Source of the DNA: Colwellia sp. BRX10-3 | Lineage (GTDB): Bacteria > Pseudomonadota > Gammaproteobacteria > Enterobacterales > Alteromonadaceae | Reading direction: 5' to 3' | Length of the DNA: 64,000 nucleotides | Assembly: GCF_014077505.1 (NCBI RefSeq) | Contig: NZ_JACGWA010000007.1 | Location: forward strand, 62,001-126,000 | Shown here: piece by piece, positions 50,666-60,853 of the stretch | Position numbering within the stretch: the first letter of the stretch is position 1 | How the letters are laid out: each line of letters opens with the position of its first letter | Notes under the pieces: generated by a model | What the model was told of the DNA's origin: nothing | Databases searched by the model: none | What the model saw: the letters and a program-made list of their open reading frames with translations, nothing else | Made by a program: the position numbers and the translations under genes

Positions 50666-50707
50666 TAACGCCTGTTAATAAGGCTTAAGCCTTATTAACA
50701 GGCGTTA
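50666..50707. repeat. 42-bp perfect palindrome between gltA and sdhC
   Basis: The left arm begins TAACGCCTGTTAATAAGGCT at 50666 and the arms meet between 50686 and 50687 with no loop. Every one of the 21 base pairs matches; the next pair outward does not. No T-run follows on either strand, so it does not look like an intrinsic terminator. Confidence 0.9.
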
Positions 50708-50821
50708 ACTTGTCTGTGAAGAGAATTGTAATTAATGATTTTCACCTATATAATCAACGTGATCTGAATTATATCCATATACGTATGTAAACTTGTAAAA
50801 TTAATTTAAATCGAAGTGGGG

Positions 50822-50852
50822 GTTATCTAGATCAATTATTTGGTTAGATAAC
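50822..50852 (+). promoter_or_regulatory. Inverted repeat in the sdhC leader
   Basis: GTTATCTA (50822-50829) and TAGATAAC (50845-50852) are perfect 8-base arms 15 bases apart, about 50 bases before the sdhC start. It could be an operator or an mRNA hairpin. Confidence 0.4.
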
Positions 50853-50899
50853 GTAAAAAAAATAAGTTGAAGGCTCTAAGAGCTCCTTAGGCAACAATC

Positions 50900-51274
50900 G
50901 TGAAAAAACAACGTCCTGTAAACCTAGATTTGTCAACAATTAAAATGCATGCAGCAGCTAATGCTTCTATATTGCACCGAGTATCTGGTGTGATCATGGT
51001 GTTTGCTATTGGTATTTTATTGTGGACGCTTTCTTTATCTCTATCTTCTGCTGAAGGTTTCAGCCAAATAGAGTCACTACTCAGTGGTGTATTCTTCAAA
51101 ATAATTATCCTTGGTACGCTTTCTGCCCTTATCTATCATTTACTTGGCGGTATTCGTCACTTAATTATGGATTTAGGTTATTTTGAAGAGCTCGCGTCGG
51201 GTAATGCTACGGCAAAACTTATTATCGCACTTTGGTTGGTGCTTACTGTAGTAGTAGGAGTTCGATTATGGTAA
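50900..51274 (+). CDS. sdhC: Succinate dehydrogenase cytochrome b556 subunit
   Basis: SdhC is one of two membrane anchors that bind haem b and ubiquinone. The 124 residues have three membrane spans and the family segments KKQRPVNLDLSTIKMHAAANASILHRVSGVIM and YHLLGGIRHLIMDLGYFEE, with the haem-ligand His. The start is GTG, with a weak TTAGG upstream. Its end overlaps the sdhD start by seven bases, so the subunits are translationally coupled. Confidence 0.95.
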   Translation: MKKQRPVNLDLSTIKMHAAANASILHRVSGVIMVFAIGILLWTLSLSLSSAEGFSQIESLLSGVFFKIIILGTLSALIYHLLGGIRHLIMDLGYFEELASGNATAKLIIALWLVLTVVVGVRLW

Positions 51275-51615
51275 ATAACGCAGCAACAGTAGGCCGTAGT
51301 GGCATACATGACTTTATTCTTATTCGTGCTAGTGCAATAATTTTAGCACTTTACACTTTATATCTTGTTGGCTTTTTCGTTACAACTGCGGATGTAACTT
51401 TCGAAGTCTGGCATACATTTTTTGGTGGTATTTGCACTAAAATATTTACAATTTTAGCACTCATTGCGTTATTAGTTCATGCTTGGATTGGTGTATGGCA
51501 GGTACTGTCTGACTATATTAAACCTGCGCTTTTACGTGGTGGTTTACAATTTTTCTTTTCTGTTTTGTTGCTTGTATACCTCGCAGCAGGCCTATTAACT
51601 GTGTGGGGTGTGTAA
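51268..51615 (+). CDS. sdhD: Succinate dehydrogenase hydrophobic membrane anchor subunit
   Basis: SdhD pairs with SdhC in the membrane. The ATG at 51268 gives 115 residues, the E. coli length, and has TAGGAG at correct distance inside the sdhC coding end; a TTG at 51232 would be an unlikely extension. Three spans are visible, with SGIHDFILIRASAIILALYTLYLVGFF and the conserved HAWIGVWQVLSDY. It ends directly before the sdhA GTG start. Confidence 0.94.
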   Translation: MVNNAATVGRSGIHDFILIRASAIILALYTLYLVGFFVTTADVTFEVWHTFFGGICTKIFTILALIALLVHAWIGVWQVLSDYIKPALLRGGLQFFFSVLLLVYLAAGLLTVWGV

Positions 51616-53385
51616 GTGAGCGTTCCAATTCGTGAATTCGACGCCATTGTCATTGGCGCAGGTGGTGCAGGTATGCGCGCTGCCCTAGCAATATCGGAAT
51701 CAGGCAAATCTTGTGCTTTGATTTCAAAAGTATTTCCTACTCGTTCTCATACAGTATCAGCACAAGGCGGTATTACCGTAGCCTTGGGTAATGCTCATGA
51801 AGACCATTGGGAACAACACATGTACGATACCGTGAAAGGCTCTGATTATATCGGTGACCAAGACGCTATCGAATATATGTGTAAAACTGGTCCAGAATCT
51901 ATCATCGAACTAGAGAAAATGGGTTTACCTTTCTCTCGTACGGAAGAAGGTAAAATTTACCAACGTCCATTTGGTGGCCAATCTAAAAACTTTGGTGGCG
52001 AACAAGCTGCGCGCACCGCAGCTGCAGCTGACCGTACAGGTCATGCATTGCTTCACTGTTTATATCAACAGAACGTTAAAAACAAAACTAACGTTTATTC
52101 TGAATGGTATGCCCTAGATTTAGTTAAAAATAGCGACGGCGCAGTTGTTGGTACTACCGCAATTTGCATTGAAACTGGCGAGATTGTTTACTTCAAAGCG
52201 CGCGCAACAGTATTGGCAACCGGTGGTGCAGGTCGTATATTTGCTTCAACGACTAATGCTCACATTAATACCGGTGACGGTGTTGGTATGTCGCTTCGTG
52301 CTGGCGTACAAATGCAAGATATGGAAATGTGGCAGTTTCACCCAACAGGTATAGCTGGTGCGGGTACTTTAGTGACTGAAGGTTGTCGTGGTGAAGGTGG
52401 TTATCTGCTCAACAAAGACGGTGAACGTTTCATGGAGCGTTATGCGCCGAATGCTAAAGATTTAGCCGGTCGTGATGTTGTTGCTCGTTCTATGATGACG
52501 GAAATTCGTGAAGGTCGCGGGTTTGACGGTCCTTTAGGTCCACATCTTAAACTTAAGCTTGATCATTTAGGCCGTGAAACGCTAGAAAAACGTTTACCTG
52601 GAGTTTGTGATTTATCTAAAACTTTTGCTCACGTTGACCCAGCTGTAGAACCTATTCCTGTTATACCAACCTGTCATTATCAAATGGGTGGTGTTCCTTG
52701 TAATGTTAACGGTCAAGCCATTAACTTTAACCCAGAAACCGGTGAAGAAAAAATCATCGAAGGGTTATTTGCTGTTGGTGAAATTGCAAACGTATCTGTA
52801 CATGGCGCTAACCGTTTAGGCGGTAACTCATTACTTGATTTAGTGGTTTTTGGACGTGCAGCGGGTAATTTCCTAGGTACTTACTTAAGTGAAACTCAAA
52901 CAGGAAAAGATGCTACAGAATCTGATTTAGAAGCTTCGTTAGCTCGAACTAATCGTTGGGAATCATCAACGAGCGGTGAAGATCCTGTTCAAATCCGTAA
53001 AGACTTACAAAAATGTATGCAATTTAACTTCTCGGTATTTCGTGAAGGTGAAGCAATGGCACAAGGCATGAAAGAGCTTACGGAAATTCGTGAACGTCTG
53101 CAAAATGCCCATTTAGATGACAAGTCTTCTGAATTTAATACTCATCGAATCGAGTGTTTAGAATTAGACAACTTGATGGAAACAGCTTATTGTACTGCCA
53201 AAGCAGCTAATTTCCGTACTGAATCTCGCGGCGCACATGCTCGCGAAGATTTCCAAGTACGTGATGACGAAAATTGGTTATGTCACTCTATTTACACACC
53301 AGGTTCTGAAGACATGAGCAAACGCTCTGTTAATATGAGCCCGGTTCACCGTGAAGCTTTTCCACCGAAAGCAAGAACTTACTAG
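51616..53385 (+). CDS. sdhA: Succinate dehydrogenase flavoprotein subunit
   Basis: SdhA holds covalent FAD and oxidises succinate to fumarate. The 589 residues (E. coli 588) begin with the dinucleotide fold [16 protein letters not shown]. The FAD-linking His is in [16 protein letters not shown]. The substrate regions [27 protein letters not shown] and [11 protein letters not shown], and [19 protein letters not shown], are all intact. The GTG start abuts the sdhD stop codon; GGGGTGT in the sdhD end may be its ribosome site. Confidence 0.97.
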   Translation: MSVPIREFDAIVIGAGGAGMRAALAISESGKSCALISKVFPTRSHTVSAQGGITVALGNAHEDHWEQHMYDTVKGSDYIGDQDAIEYMCKTGPESIIELEKMGLPFSRTEEGKIYQRPFGGQSKNFGGEQAARTAAAADRTGHALLHCLYQQNVKNKTNVYSEWYALDLVKNSDGAVVGTTAICIETGEIVYFKARATVLATGGAGRIFASTTNAHINTGDGVGMSLRAGVQMQDMEMWQFHPTGIAGAGTLVTEGCRGEGGYLLNKDGERFMERYAPNAKDLAGRDVVARSMMTEIREGRGFDGPLGPHLKLKLDHLGRETLEKRLPGVCDLSKTFAHVDPAVEPIPVIPTCHYQMGGVPCNVNGQAINFNPETGEEKIIEGLFAVGEIANVSVHGANRLGGNSLLDLVVFGRAAGNFLGTYLSETQTGKDATESDLEASLARTNRWESSTSGEDPVQIRKDLQKCMQFNFSVFREGEAMAQGMKELTEIRERLQNAHLDDKSSEFNTHRIECLELDNLMETAYCTAKAANFRTESRGAHAREDFQVRDDENWLCHSIYTPGSEDMSKRSVNMSPVHREAFPPKARTY

Positions 53386-53395
53386 GAGCGTTGTG

Positions 53396-54106
53396 ATGAA
53401 ACAAATTTTTTCAATTTACCGTTACAACCCTGATGTTGATAACAAACCTTACATGAAAGATTATGAGCTGGAAATTCCAGAAGGCTCAGACATGATGGTA
53501 TTAGACGCGCTAATTTTGCTGAAAGAGCAAGATTCTAGCCTCTCATTCCGTCGTTCATGTCGTGAAGGTGTTTGTGGCTCTGACGGTTTGAATATGAATG
53601 GTAAAAACGGTTTGGCTTGTATCACGCCTTTATCTGCTGTTCCAGCAAATAAAATTGTGTTACGCCCATTACCAGGTTTACCTGTAGTACGTGATTTAAT
53701 TATTGATATGACGCAATTTTATAATCAATATGAAAAAATCAGACCTTACCTAATTAATGATGGTAAAGAACAACCTGCACGAGAACATTTGCAATCTATC
53801 GAAGAACGTGAAAAATTAGATGGGCTTTACGAATGTATTTTATGTGCTTGTTGCTCTACATCTTGTCCTTCTTTTTGGTGGAATCCTGATAAATTTATCG
53901 GTCCTGCTGGTTTATTACATGCTTATCGTTTTCTTATCGATAGCCGTGATACCGCAACAGAAGAACGTTTAGATGATTTACAAGATGCTTACAGCGTATT
54001 CCGTTGTCACGGTATCATGAACTGTGTTGATGTTTGTCCTAAAGGATTAAACCCAACCAAAGCCATTGGCCATATTAAGTCAATGTTGCTAACCAGAGCG
54101 GTTTAA
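53396..54106 (+). CDS. sdhB: Succinate dehydrogenase iron-sulfur subunit
   Basis: SdhB carries electrons from FAD to ubiquinone through three Fe-S clusters. The ATG at 53396 with AGGAG at 53383-53387 gives 236 residues. Cluster ligands are seen in SCREGVCGSDGLNMNGKNGLAC (2Fe-2S), CILCACCSTSCPSFWWNP (4Fe-4S, with the 3Fe-4S ligands continuing) and CHGIMNCVDVCPKGLNP. It is the last sdh gene and is followed by a terminator-like hairpin before sucA. Confidence 0.96.
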   Translation: MKQIFSIYRYNPDVDNKPYMKDYELEIPEGSDMMVLDALILLKEQDSSLSFRRSCREGVCGSDGLNMNGKNGLACITPLSAVPANKIVLRPLPGLPVVRDLIIDMTQFYNQYEKIRPYLINDGKEQPAREHLQSIEEREKLDGLYECILCACCSTSCPSFWWNPDKFIGPAGLLHAYRFLIDSRDTATEERLDDLQDAYSVFRCHGIMNCVDVCPKGLNPTKAIGHIKSMLLTRAV

Positions 54107-54113
54107 TTTATTC

Positions 54114-54155
54114 ATCCGAACACTGTTTATAAATAGTGTTCGGATATTTTATTTT
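54114..54155 (+). terminator. Terminator-like hairpin between sdhB and sucA
   Basis: ATCCGAACACT (54114-54124) pairs with AGTGTTCGGAT (54135-54145), then ATTTTATTTT. It may reduce transcription from sdh into suc. Confidence 0.75.
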
Positions 54156-54198
54156 AGACATATCTTTTGATTGCTTTTATCCCATAAAGGAACAGGCA

Positions 54199-57003
54199 AT
54201 GCCCGAAGGTGCTATGAAGACTTGGATAGAGTCTTCCCATTTAAGTGGTGCAAACGCTGCTTATATTGAAGAATTATACGAATCTTATCTTAATAACTCA
54301 CAATCTGTTACTGCAGAGTGGCGAGGTATTTTCCAACAACTTCCTAAAATTGAAGGTGCTGACGTTGAATATCGGCATTCTGAAATCCGCAATGAATTTA
54401 AAGAGCTAGCCCAACAAACACAAAAAACAGTGGTTGTTGAAGGTGGTTCTGACGCCAAGCAAGTTAAAGTTTTACAATTAATTAATGCTTTTCGTTTTCG
54501 CGGACATCAAAATGCTAACCTTGATCCTTTAGGGTTATGGCAACGCGATAAAGTACGTGACCTACAATTATCTCACCATGATCTATCAGAAAATGATTTC
54601 GACCGTGAGTTTAAAATCGGTTCTTTGGCTATAGGCGAAGAAACGATGAAACTTGGTGAGTTATATAAAGCCCTTACAACTACATACTGTGGTTCTATTG
54701 GTGCTGAATATATGCATATCAACTCTACTGATGAGAAACGTTGGTTACAACAACGTCTGGAATCAGTACAGTCAAAAGCCGTACTAAGCGTTGAAGAAAA
54801 AGAAGAAATATTTAAGGACTTAGTTGCAGCTGATGGACTTGAAAAGTACTTAGGAGCAAAGTTTCCAGGTGCTAAACGTTTCTCTCTTGAAGGTGGCGAC
54901 GCGCTAGTCCCTATGTTGAAACAGCTAATCACTCGTGCCGGTACGCAAGGTGCTAAAGAAGTGGTTATGGGTATGGCTCACCGTGGTCGTTTGAACGTTC
55001 TCGTTAATGTGATGGGTAAGAACCCATCTAAACTTTTTGACGAATTCGGTGGCAAGCATGATGAAATATTGTCTTCAGGTGATGTTAAATATCATCAAGG
55101 TTATTCGTCAGACTTTGTGACTCCAGGTGGTAACGTTCATTTGGCATTAGCCTTTAATCCATCGCATCTTGAAATTGTTAATCCTGTGGTAATCGGCTCT
55201 GTACGTGCACGACTCGATCGTCGCGATTGTAACGAGGGTGATTTAGTATTACCTATCACCATTCACGGTGACTCAGCAATAGCTGGTCAGGGTGTTGTAC
55301 AAGAAACTTTTAATATGTCGCAAGCTAGGGCATTTAAAGTTGGCGGTACTATTCGTATTGTGGTCAATAACCAAGTGGGCTTTACCACATCAAGTTCGGA
55401 AGATACCCGCAGTGGTGAATACTGTACTGAAGTCGCAAAAATGGTTTCAGCACCTATTCTTCATGTTAATGGTGATGACCCTGAAGCTGTGATCTTAGCA
55501 ACGCAAATTGCGCTTGATTACCGTAACGAATTTAAACGTGATGTGGTGATTGATTTAGTTTGTTACCGCCGTCATGGACATAATGAAGCTGATGAGCCTA
55601 GTGCTACTCAGCCGCTTATGTATAAAAAAGTTAAAAAGCATCCAACACCTCGTCAACTTTACGCCGATAAACTTAATGCTGAAGGCTCGCTCGATAAAGC
55701 GAAGACTGATGAGTTAACCGCTTATTATCGTAAATTACTTGATGAAGGCCAATGCACAGTTGAACAATGGCGTCCGATGACAGAGCATTCTGTTGATTGG
55801 TCACCTTATATTGGCCATGACTGGGATGATGACTACGAGAAAGAAATTTCACTTAAAAAGTTAAAAGAACTTGCGGGTAAAATTTCAACTATTCCTGCGG
55901 ATCATAAAGTACATAACCGTGTACAGAAAATTTATGATGACCGTGCGAAAATGGCCAGTGGTGAAAAACTACTCGATTGGGGTATGGCTGAAAACTTAGC
56001 GTATGCGTCAATTGTCGATATAGGTAAGCGTGTTCGACTTACCGGCCAAGATTCTGGTCGCGGTACGTTTTTCCATCGTCATGCTGTTTTACATGGTCAA
56101 GATGATGGTAGTCGCTACTTACCGTTACAAAATATTCGCGAAGGTCAAGGTCCATTTGATGTTCATGACTCTGTATTGTCTGAAGTGTCAGTGCTGGCTT
56201 TTGAATATGGCTATACCACGGCAGAGCCTAGCGGTTTAACCATTTGGGAAGCACAATTTGGTGATTTTGCTAACTGTGCACAAGTGGTATTTGATCAGTT
56301 TATTAGCTCAGGTGAACAAAAGTGGGGTCGCTTATGTGGCTTAACTATGTTGTTACCTCACGGCTATGAAGGTCAAGGTCCAGAGCATTCGTCTGCACGT
56401 TTAGAACGATTTTTACAACTTTGTGCCGATCACAACATGCAAGTTTGTGTACCTACAACACCTGCGCAGATATTTAATATGTTGCGTCGTCAAGTTGTTC
56501 GTCCAATGCGTCGTCCTTTGGTGGTTATGTCACCTAAATCATTATTGCGCCATCCGATGGCAGTTTCTTCTCTAGAAGAGCTATCTACCGGTATTTTCCA
56601 TAATGTAATAGGTGAAGTTGACGAGCTTGATGCTGACAGCGTTGAACGCGTAGTGTTTTGTAGTGGTAAAGTTTACTACGAGCTACTCGATCAGCGTCGT
56701 AAGAATGAGCAAACTAATGTTGCCATCGTTCGTATCGAACAATTATACCCGTTCCCAGAAGAAGAGCTCAAAGCTGAAATTGCAAAATATCAGCATGTTA
56801 AGCAATTCGTTTGGTGTCAGGAAGAACCGCAAAACCAGGGTGCTTGGTACTGTTCACAGCATCACTTTAGAGCGGCTATCCCTGATAATACTTATTTGAC
56901 ATATGCAGGTCGTAACGCTTCTGCGGCACCAGCTGTAGGTTATATGTCAGTTCATGTTAAAGAGCAACAAGCGCTAGTTCATGACGCGCTTAATGTTGAA
57001 TAG
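54199..57003 (+). CDS. sucA: 2-oxoglutarate dehydrogenase E1 component
   Basis: SucA is the thiamine diphosphate-dependent E1 that decarboxylates 2-oxoglutarate and loads the lipoyl group of SucB. The ATG at 54199, with AAAGGAACAGG upstream, gives 934 residues (E. coli 933); a longer frame from 54136 runs through the terminator hairpin and is rejected. The N-terminal helix binds E2 (SGANAAYIEELYESYL). The E1 core has MAHRGRLNVLVNVMGK, HGDSAIAGQGVVQE and RRHGHNEADEP, and the transketolase-like C-terminal part follows (GQDSGRGTFFHRHA; LPHGYEGQGPEHSS). Confidence 0.97.
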   Translation: MPEGAMKTWIESSHLSGANAAYIEELYESYLNNSQSVTAEWRGIFQQLPKIEGADVEYRHSEIRNEFKELAQQTQKTVVVEGGSDAKQVKVLQLINAFRFRGHQNANLDPLGLWQRDKVRDLQLSHHDLSENDFDREFKIGSLAIGEETMKLGELYKALTTTYCGSIGAEYMHINSTDEKRWLQQRLESVQSKAVLSVEEKEEIFKDLVAADGLEKYLGAKFPGAKRFSLEGGDALVPMLKQLITRAGTQGAKEVVMGMAHRGRLNVLVNVMGKNPSKLFDEFGGKHDEILSSGDVKYHQGYSSDFVTPGGNVHLALAFNPSHLEIVNPVVIGSVRARLDRRDCNEGDLVLPITIHGDSAIAGQGVVQETFNMSQARAFKVGGTIRIVVNNQVGFTTSSSEDTRSGEYCTEVAKMVSAPILHVNGDDPEAVILATQIALDYRNEFKRDVVIDLVCYRRHGHNEADEPSATQPLMYKKVKKHPTPRQLYADKLNAEGSLDKAKTDELTAYYRKLLDEGQCTVEQWRPMTEHSVDWSPYIGHDWDDDYEKEISLKKLKELAGKISTIPADHKVHNRVQKIYDDRAKMASGEKLLDWGMAENLAYASIVDIGKRVRLTGQDSGRGTFFHRHAVLHGQDDGSRYLPLQNIREGQGPFDVHDSVLSEVSVLAFEYGYTTAEPSGLTIWEAQFGDFANCAQVVFDQFISSGEQKWGRLCGLTMLLPHGYEGQGPEHSSARLERFLQLCADHNMQVCVPTTPAQIFNMLRRQVVRPMRRPLVVMSPKSLLRHPMAVSSLEELSTGIFHNVIGEVDELDADSVERVVFCSGKVYYELLDQRRKNEQTNVAIVRIEQLYPFPEEELKAEIAKYQHVKQFVWCQEEPQNQGAWYCSQHHFRAAIPDNTYLTYAGRNASAAPAVGYMSVHVKEQQALVHDALNVE

Positions 57004-57054
57004 ACCCTCTTTTTTATAAAGAGATTAATTAAGAGTGTGTAAGGAATATTATAA

Positions 57055-58566
57055 ATGACAACCGAAATTAAGGTTCCCGTTTTACCTGAATCAGTTGCTG
57101 ATGCAACTATAGCGACTTGGCACGTACAAGTAGGCGATAAAGTATCTCGTGATCAAGTATTAGTTGATATTGAAACTGATAAAGTAGTGCTAGAAGTACA
57201 AGCATTATCTGATGGCGTGATGACTGAAATATCACAAGCTGAAGGTGCTACGGTTTTAGGCGAGCAAGTTATTGCTATTCTTTCAGAAGGTGAGGGAGAA
57301 GCTCCTGCACCTGAAAGTAAAAGCGAAGATACTGCTGCAAAAGACAAGAGTGCAGATTCAGCTCCTGCTGATAAAGGCTCAGTAAAAGTGATTGATATTG
57401 TGGTACCTGTATTACCAGAATCAGTTGCTGATGCCACTGTAGCTACATGGCATGTTGCTGCAGGCGATACAGTTACTGTTGACCAACACTTAGTTGATAT
57501 TGAAACCGACAAAGTGGTTTTAGAAGTTGTTGCACAAGCTGATGGTATAATTGGTAAAATAATTCACGCTGAAGGCGACACAGTATTAGGCAACCAAAAA
57601 ATTGGTGAACTTAACGCTGGCGCATCAGCAAGCTCAGCCCCTGCTGCTTCAGCTGAAGAAGCCATTAGTTCTGACGATTTGGCTAGCCCATCTGTACGTC
57701 GTCTAATGACAGAAAAAGGCTTAACAGCAAATGACGTTGTTGGTACTGGTAAAGGCGGTCGTATTTCTAAGGAAGACGTAGAAACCGCAGCGAACAAACC
57801 CAAAGCAGCACCTGCAAAAGCAGCGACACCAGCGCCAGCAGCTCAAGCATCTGCCGCACTAGGCGAGCGTACTCAAAAACGCGTACCTATGACACGTTTA
57901 CGTAAAACAATCGCAACACGTTTATTAGAAGCTAAAAATTCTACGGCCATGTTAACGACGTTTAACGAAGTTAATATGAAGCCAATCATGGATCTTCGTA
58001 ACCAATATAAAGACGTATTCGAGAAAACTCATGATACCCGTTTAGGTTTTATGTCGTTCTACGTTAAAGCGGTAACTGAAGCCCTTAAGCGCTACCCTGC
58101 AATCAACGCGTCAATTGACGGTGATGACATTGTTTATCATAATTTTTTCGACATTTCGATTGCGGTATCTACACCACGAGGTTTAGTTACACCGGTTTTA
58201 CGTGATGCAGATCAGCTAAGCATGGCAGGTATCGAAAACGGTATTCGTTCATTAGCGATTAAAGGTCGTGACGGTAAATTAACCATGGACGAAATGCAAG
58301 GTGGTAACTTTACTATCACTAACGGCGGCGTTTTTGGTTCATTAATTTCAACTCCTATTCTTAACTTGCCACAAGCGGCAATATTAGGGATGCACAAAAT
58401 CCAAGACCGCCCAATGGCTGTTGACGGAAAAGTTGAAATTTTACCTATGATGTACTTAGCGCTTTCTTACGATCATCGTTTAGTTGATGGTAAAGAGTCT
58501 GTTGGCTTTTTAGTAACTATTAAAGAGTTGTTGGAAGATCCAACTCGCTTGTTATTAAACATATAG
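57055..58566 (+). CDS. sucB: 2-oxoglutarate dehydrogenase E2 with two lipoyl domains
   Basis: SucB transfers the succinyl group to CoA and forms the core of the complex. The 503 residues exceed E. coli's 405 because there are two lipoyl domains: residues of about 3-80 (lipoyl Lys43 in [10 protein letters not shown]) and 113-190 (Lys153 in the same sequence). Acidic Ala/Pro-rich linkers join them. A peripheral subunit-binding domain (about 208-245, [19 protein letters not shown]) and the catalytic domain follow, with His474 and Asp478 in [11 protein letters not shown]. The near-identical domains suggest internal duplication. AAGGAA precedes the ATG. Confidence 0.96.
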   Translation: MTTEIKVPVLPESVADATIATWHVQVGDKVSRDQVLVDIETDKVVLEVQALSDGVMTEISQAEGATVLGEQVIAILSEGEGEAPAPESKSEDTAAKDKSADSAPADKGSVKVIDIVVPVLPESVADATVATWHVAAGDTVTVDQHLVDIETDKVVLEVVAQADGIIGKIIHAEGDTVLGNQKIGELNAGASASSAPAASAEEAISSDDLASPSVRRLMTEKGLTANDVVGTGKGGRISKEDVETAANKPKAAPAKAATPAPAAQASAALGERTQKRVPMTRLRKTIATRLLEAKNSTAMLTTFNEVNMKPIMDLRNQYKDVFEKTHDTRLGFMSFYVKAVTEALKRYPAINASIDGDDIVYHNFFDISIAVSTPRGLVTPVLRDADQLSMAGIENGIRSLAIKGRDGKLTMDEMQGGNFTITNGGVFGSLISTPILNLPQAAILGMHKIQDRPMAVDGKVEILPMMYLALSYDHRLVDGKESVGFLVTIKELLEDPTRLLLNI

Positions 58567-58626
58567 TTAAACATCAGTTAAGTAGCAATGTTAAATTATT
58601 TTGTTCGATGTAGACTATAGTATTAG

Positions 58627-58656
58627 GCTCTAAGGACTATGTTCTTTAGAGCTTTT
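58627..58656 (+). terminator. Terminator-like hairpin between sucB and sucC
   Basis: GCTCTAAGGA (58627-58636) pairs with TCTTTAGAGC (58643-58652) including one G-T pair, then TTTT. It may divide sucAB from sucCD expression. Confidence 0.6.
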
Positions 58657-58740
58657 GTACTATAATCAGTCGACTTTTTTTCGATGGTAGTAATTTAGTT
58701 ATTATTATCATTTTCATCTACAGATAAATGGAAATACACC

Positions 58741-59907
58741 ATGAATTTGCATGAGTATCAAGCGAAACAATTGTTCGCTAAATATGGTTTACCAGTTTCT
58801 GAAGGTTTCGCTTGCGATACCGCTCAAGAAGCTGCAGAAGCTGCTGATAAAATTGGCGGCAATATGTGGGTTGTTAAAACTCAAGTACACGCTGGTGGTC
58901 GCGGTAAAGCTGGCGGTGTTAAGCTAGTTAAAACTAAACAAGAAATCAAAGATTTCGCCCAAAACTGGTTAGGTAAAAACCTAGTTACTTATCAAACAGA
59001 TGAGCACGGACAACCAGTTTCAAAAATTTTAGTAGAAAGCTGTACTGATATTGCAAACGAATTATACCTTGGCGCTGTTGTTGACCGTGCTTCACAAAAA
59101 ATCGTTTTCATGGCATCTACTGAAGGTGGCGTTGAAATTGAAACTGTTGCTGAAGAGACTCCAGAATTAATTCACAAAGCTGAAATTGATCCACTTGTTG
59201 GTGCTCAGCCTTACCAAGCCCGTGAATTAGGCTTCAAGTTAGGTTTAAACCCAACGCAAATGAAGCAATTTGTTAAGATCTTTTTAGGTCTTGCTCAAAT
59301 GTTTGAAGATTGCGATTTCGCCTTATTAGAAATCAACCCGTTAGTTATTACTGACGAAGGTAATCTTCACTGTTTAGATGGCAAAATTGGTATCGATGGT
59401 AATGCTTTATATCGTCAACCTAAAATGCGCGCTTTCCACGATCCATCTCAAGAAGATGAACGTGAAGCTCATGCAGCAAGATTTGAACTAAACTACGTAG
59501 CCCTAGACGGTAACGTAGGTTGTATGGTTAACGGTGCAGGCCTAGCAATGGGTACTATGGATATCGTTAACTTACATGGCGGCAAGCCAGCTAACTTCCT
59601 AGATGTTGGCGGCGGGGCGACTAAAGAACGTGTTTCTGAAGCATTCAAAATCATTCTTTCTGACGACAACGTTAAAGCTGTTTTAGTTAACATCTTTGGT
59701 GGCATCGTTCGTTGTGACATGATCGCTGAAGGTATTATTGGCGCGGTTAAAGAAGTAGGCGTTAAAGTACCAGTTGTTGTACGTTTAGAAGGTACTAATG
59801 CTGAATTAGGTCGTGAAGTTCTTAAAAACTCTGGCTTAGATATCATTGCTGCTGAGTCATTATCTGATGCAGCAACTAAAGTTGTAGCAGCTGCGGAGGG
59901 CAAATAA
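58741..59907 (+). CDS. sucC: Succinyl-CoA synthetase subunit beta
   Basis: SucC has the ATP-grasp nucleotide site and the succinate site of the ADP-forming enzyme that makes ATP from succinyl-CoA. The 388 residues equal E. coli's length. Typical parts are [53 protein letters not shown] and the C-terminal [17 protein letters not shown] and [15 protein letters not shown]. Its stop codon overlaps the sucD start by one base. Confidence 0.97.
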   Translation: MNLHEYQAKQLFAKYGLPVSEGFACDTAQEAAEAADKIGGNMWVVKTQVHAGGRGKAGGVKLVKTKQEIKDFAQNWLGKNLVTYQTDEHGQPVSKILVESCTDIANELYLGAVVDRASQKIVFMASTEGGVEIETVAEETPELIHKAEIDPLVGAQPYQARELGFKLGLNPTQMKQFVKIFLGLAQMFEDCDFALLEINPLVITDEGNLHCLDGKIGIDGNALYRQPKMRAFHDPSQEDEREAHAARFELNYVALDGNVGCMVNGAGLAMGTMDIVNLHGGKPANFLDVGGGATKERVSEAFKIILSDDNVKAVLVNIFGGIVRCDMIAEGIIGAVKEVGVKVPVVVRLEGTNAELGREVLKNSGLDIIAAESLSDAATKVVAAAEGK

Positions 59908-60779
59908 TGTCTGTCTTAATTAATAAAGATACTAAAGTAATCTGTCAAGGTTTCACTGGTGGTCAAGGTACATTCCATTCAGAACAAGCACTTGAGTACG
60001 GAACACAAATGGTTGGTGGCGTAAGCCCAGGTAAAGGCGGTCAAACGCATTTAGGCCTTCCAGTATTTAATACAGTACGTGAAGCAGTACAAGCAACTGG
60101 CGCAACAGCAACAGTTATCTACGTTCCAGCTCCGTTCTGTAAAGATGCAATTTTAGAAGCTATTGATGCTGGCATCATGCTTATCGTTACTATTACTGAA
60201 GGTATTCCAACTTTAGATATGGTTGACGTTAAAGCTAAGCTTGATCAATCTGGCGTTCGTATGATCGGTCCTAACTGCCCAGGTGTTATTACTCCTGGCG
60301 AAACTAAGATTGGTATCATGCCTGGTCATATCCATTTACCAGGTAAAGTTGGTATTGTTTCACGTTCTGGTACGCTTACGTACGAAGCCGTTAAACAAAC
60401 TACAGATGCTGGTTTTGGCCAATCTACTTGTGTAGGTATTGGTGGTGACCCTATCCCTGGTACTAACTTCATCGACGTATTGGAAATGTTCCAAAACGAT
60501 CCACAAACTGAAGCAATCGTAATGATTGGTGAAATTGGTGGAACGGCTGAAGAAGAAGCTGCTGAATACATCAAAGCACACGTTACTAAACCTGTAGTAT
60601 CTTACATTGCTGGTGTTACTGCACCAGAAGGTAAGCGTATGGGTCACGCTGGCGCGATTATCGCTGGTGGTAAAGGTACAGCTGATGAGAAATTCGCAGC
60701 ATTAGAAGCGGCTGGTGTTAAAACAGTTCGTTCTTTAGCGGATATCGGTAAAGCACTTAAAGAGAAAACAGGTTGGTAA
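59907..60779 (+). CDS. sucD: Succinyl-CoA synthetase subunit alpha
   Basis: SucD binds CoA and carries the phosphohistidine. The 290 residues include the CoA-binding Rossmann part ([19 protein letters not shown]), [20 protein letters not shown], the segment [13 protein letters not shown] and the active His in [18 protein letters not shown]. It shares one base with the sucC stop codon and ends the TCA operon at a clear terminator. Confidence 0.97.
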   Translation: MSVLINKDTKVICQGFTGGQGTFHSEQALEYGTQMVGGVSPGKGGQTHLGLPVFNTVREAVQATGATATVIYVPAPFCKDAILEAIDAGIMLIVTITEGIPTLDMVDVKAKLDQSGVRMIGPNCPGVITPGETKIGIMPGHIHLPGKVGIVSRSGTLTYEAVKQTTDAGFGQSTCVGIGGDPIPGTNFIDVLEMFQNDPQTEAIVMIGEIGGTAEEEAAEYIKAHVTKPVVSYIAGVTAPEGKRMGHAGAIIAGGKGTADEKFAALEAAGVKTVRSLADIGKALKEKTGW

Positions 60780-60813
60780 GCGATTTGCTTACAGCTTGTA
60801 ATTCTTAATAAAA

Positions 60814-60835
60814 ACCCGCTTCTAGCGGGTTTTTT
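60814..60835 (+). terminator. Terminator after sucD
   Basis: ACCCGCT, TCT, AGCGGGT and a run of six Ts. Confidence 0.92.
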
Positions 60836-60853
60836 GTTTAAGTAACTAAAGAA

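Larger units (their letters stand above)
50494..50899. promoter_or_regulatory. Divergent gltA/sdhC control region
   Basis: About 400 bases that must contain promoters in both directions. On the minus strand a TTGACT and TAGAAT pair is seen with a 19-base spacer, longer than ideal. Two inverted repeats are entered separately. Confidence 0.55.

Noticed and set aside
50666-50707. The 42-bp palindrome as a rho-independent terminator
   Set aside because: No T-run on either strand and the flanking genes are divergent, so there is nothing to terminate unless an unseen RNA exists.
54136-54198. 21-residue N-terminal extension of SucA
   Set aside because: It would begin inside the terminator hairpin after sdhB; the ATG at 54199 has a good ribosome site and matches the family's length.
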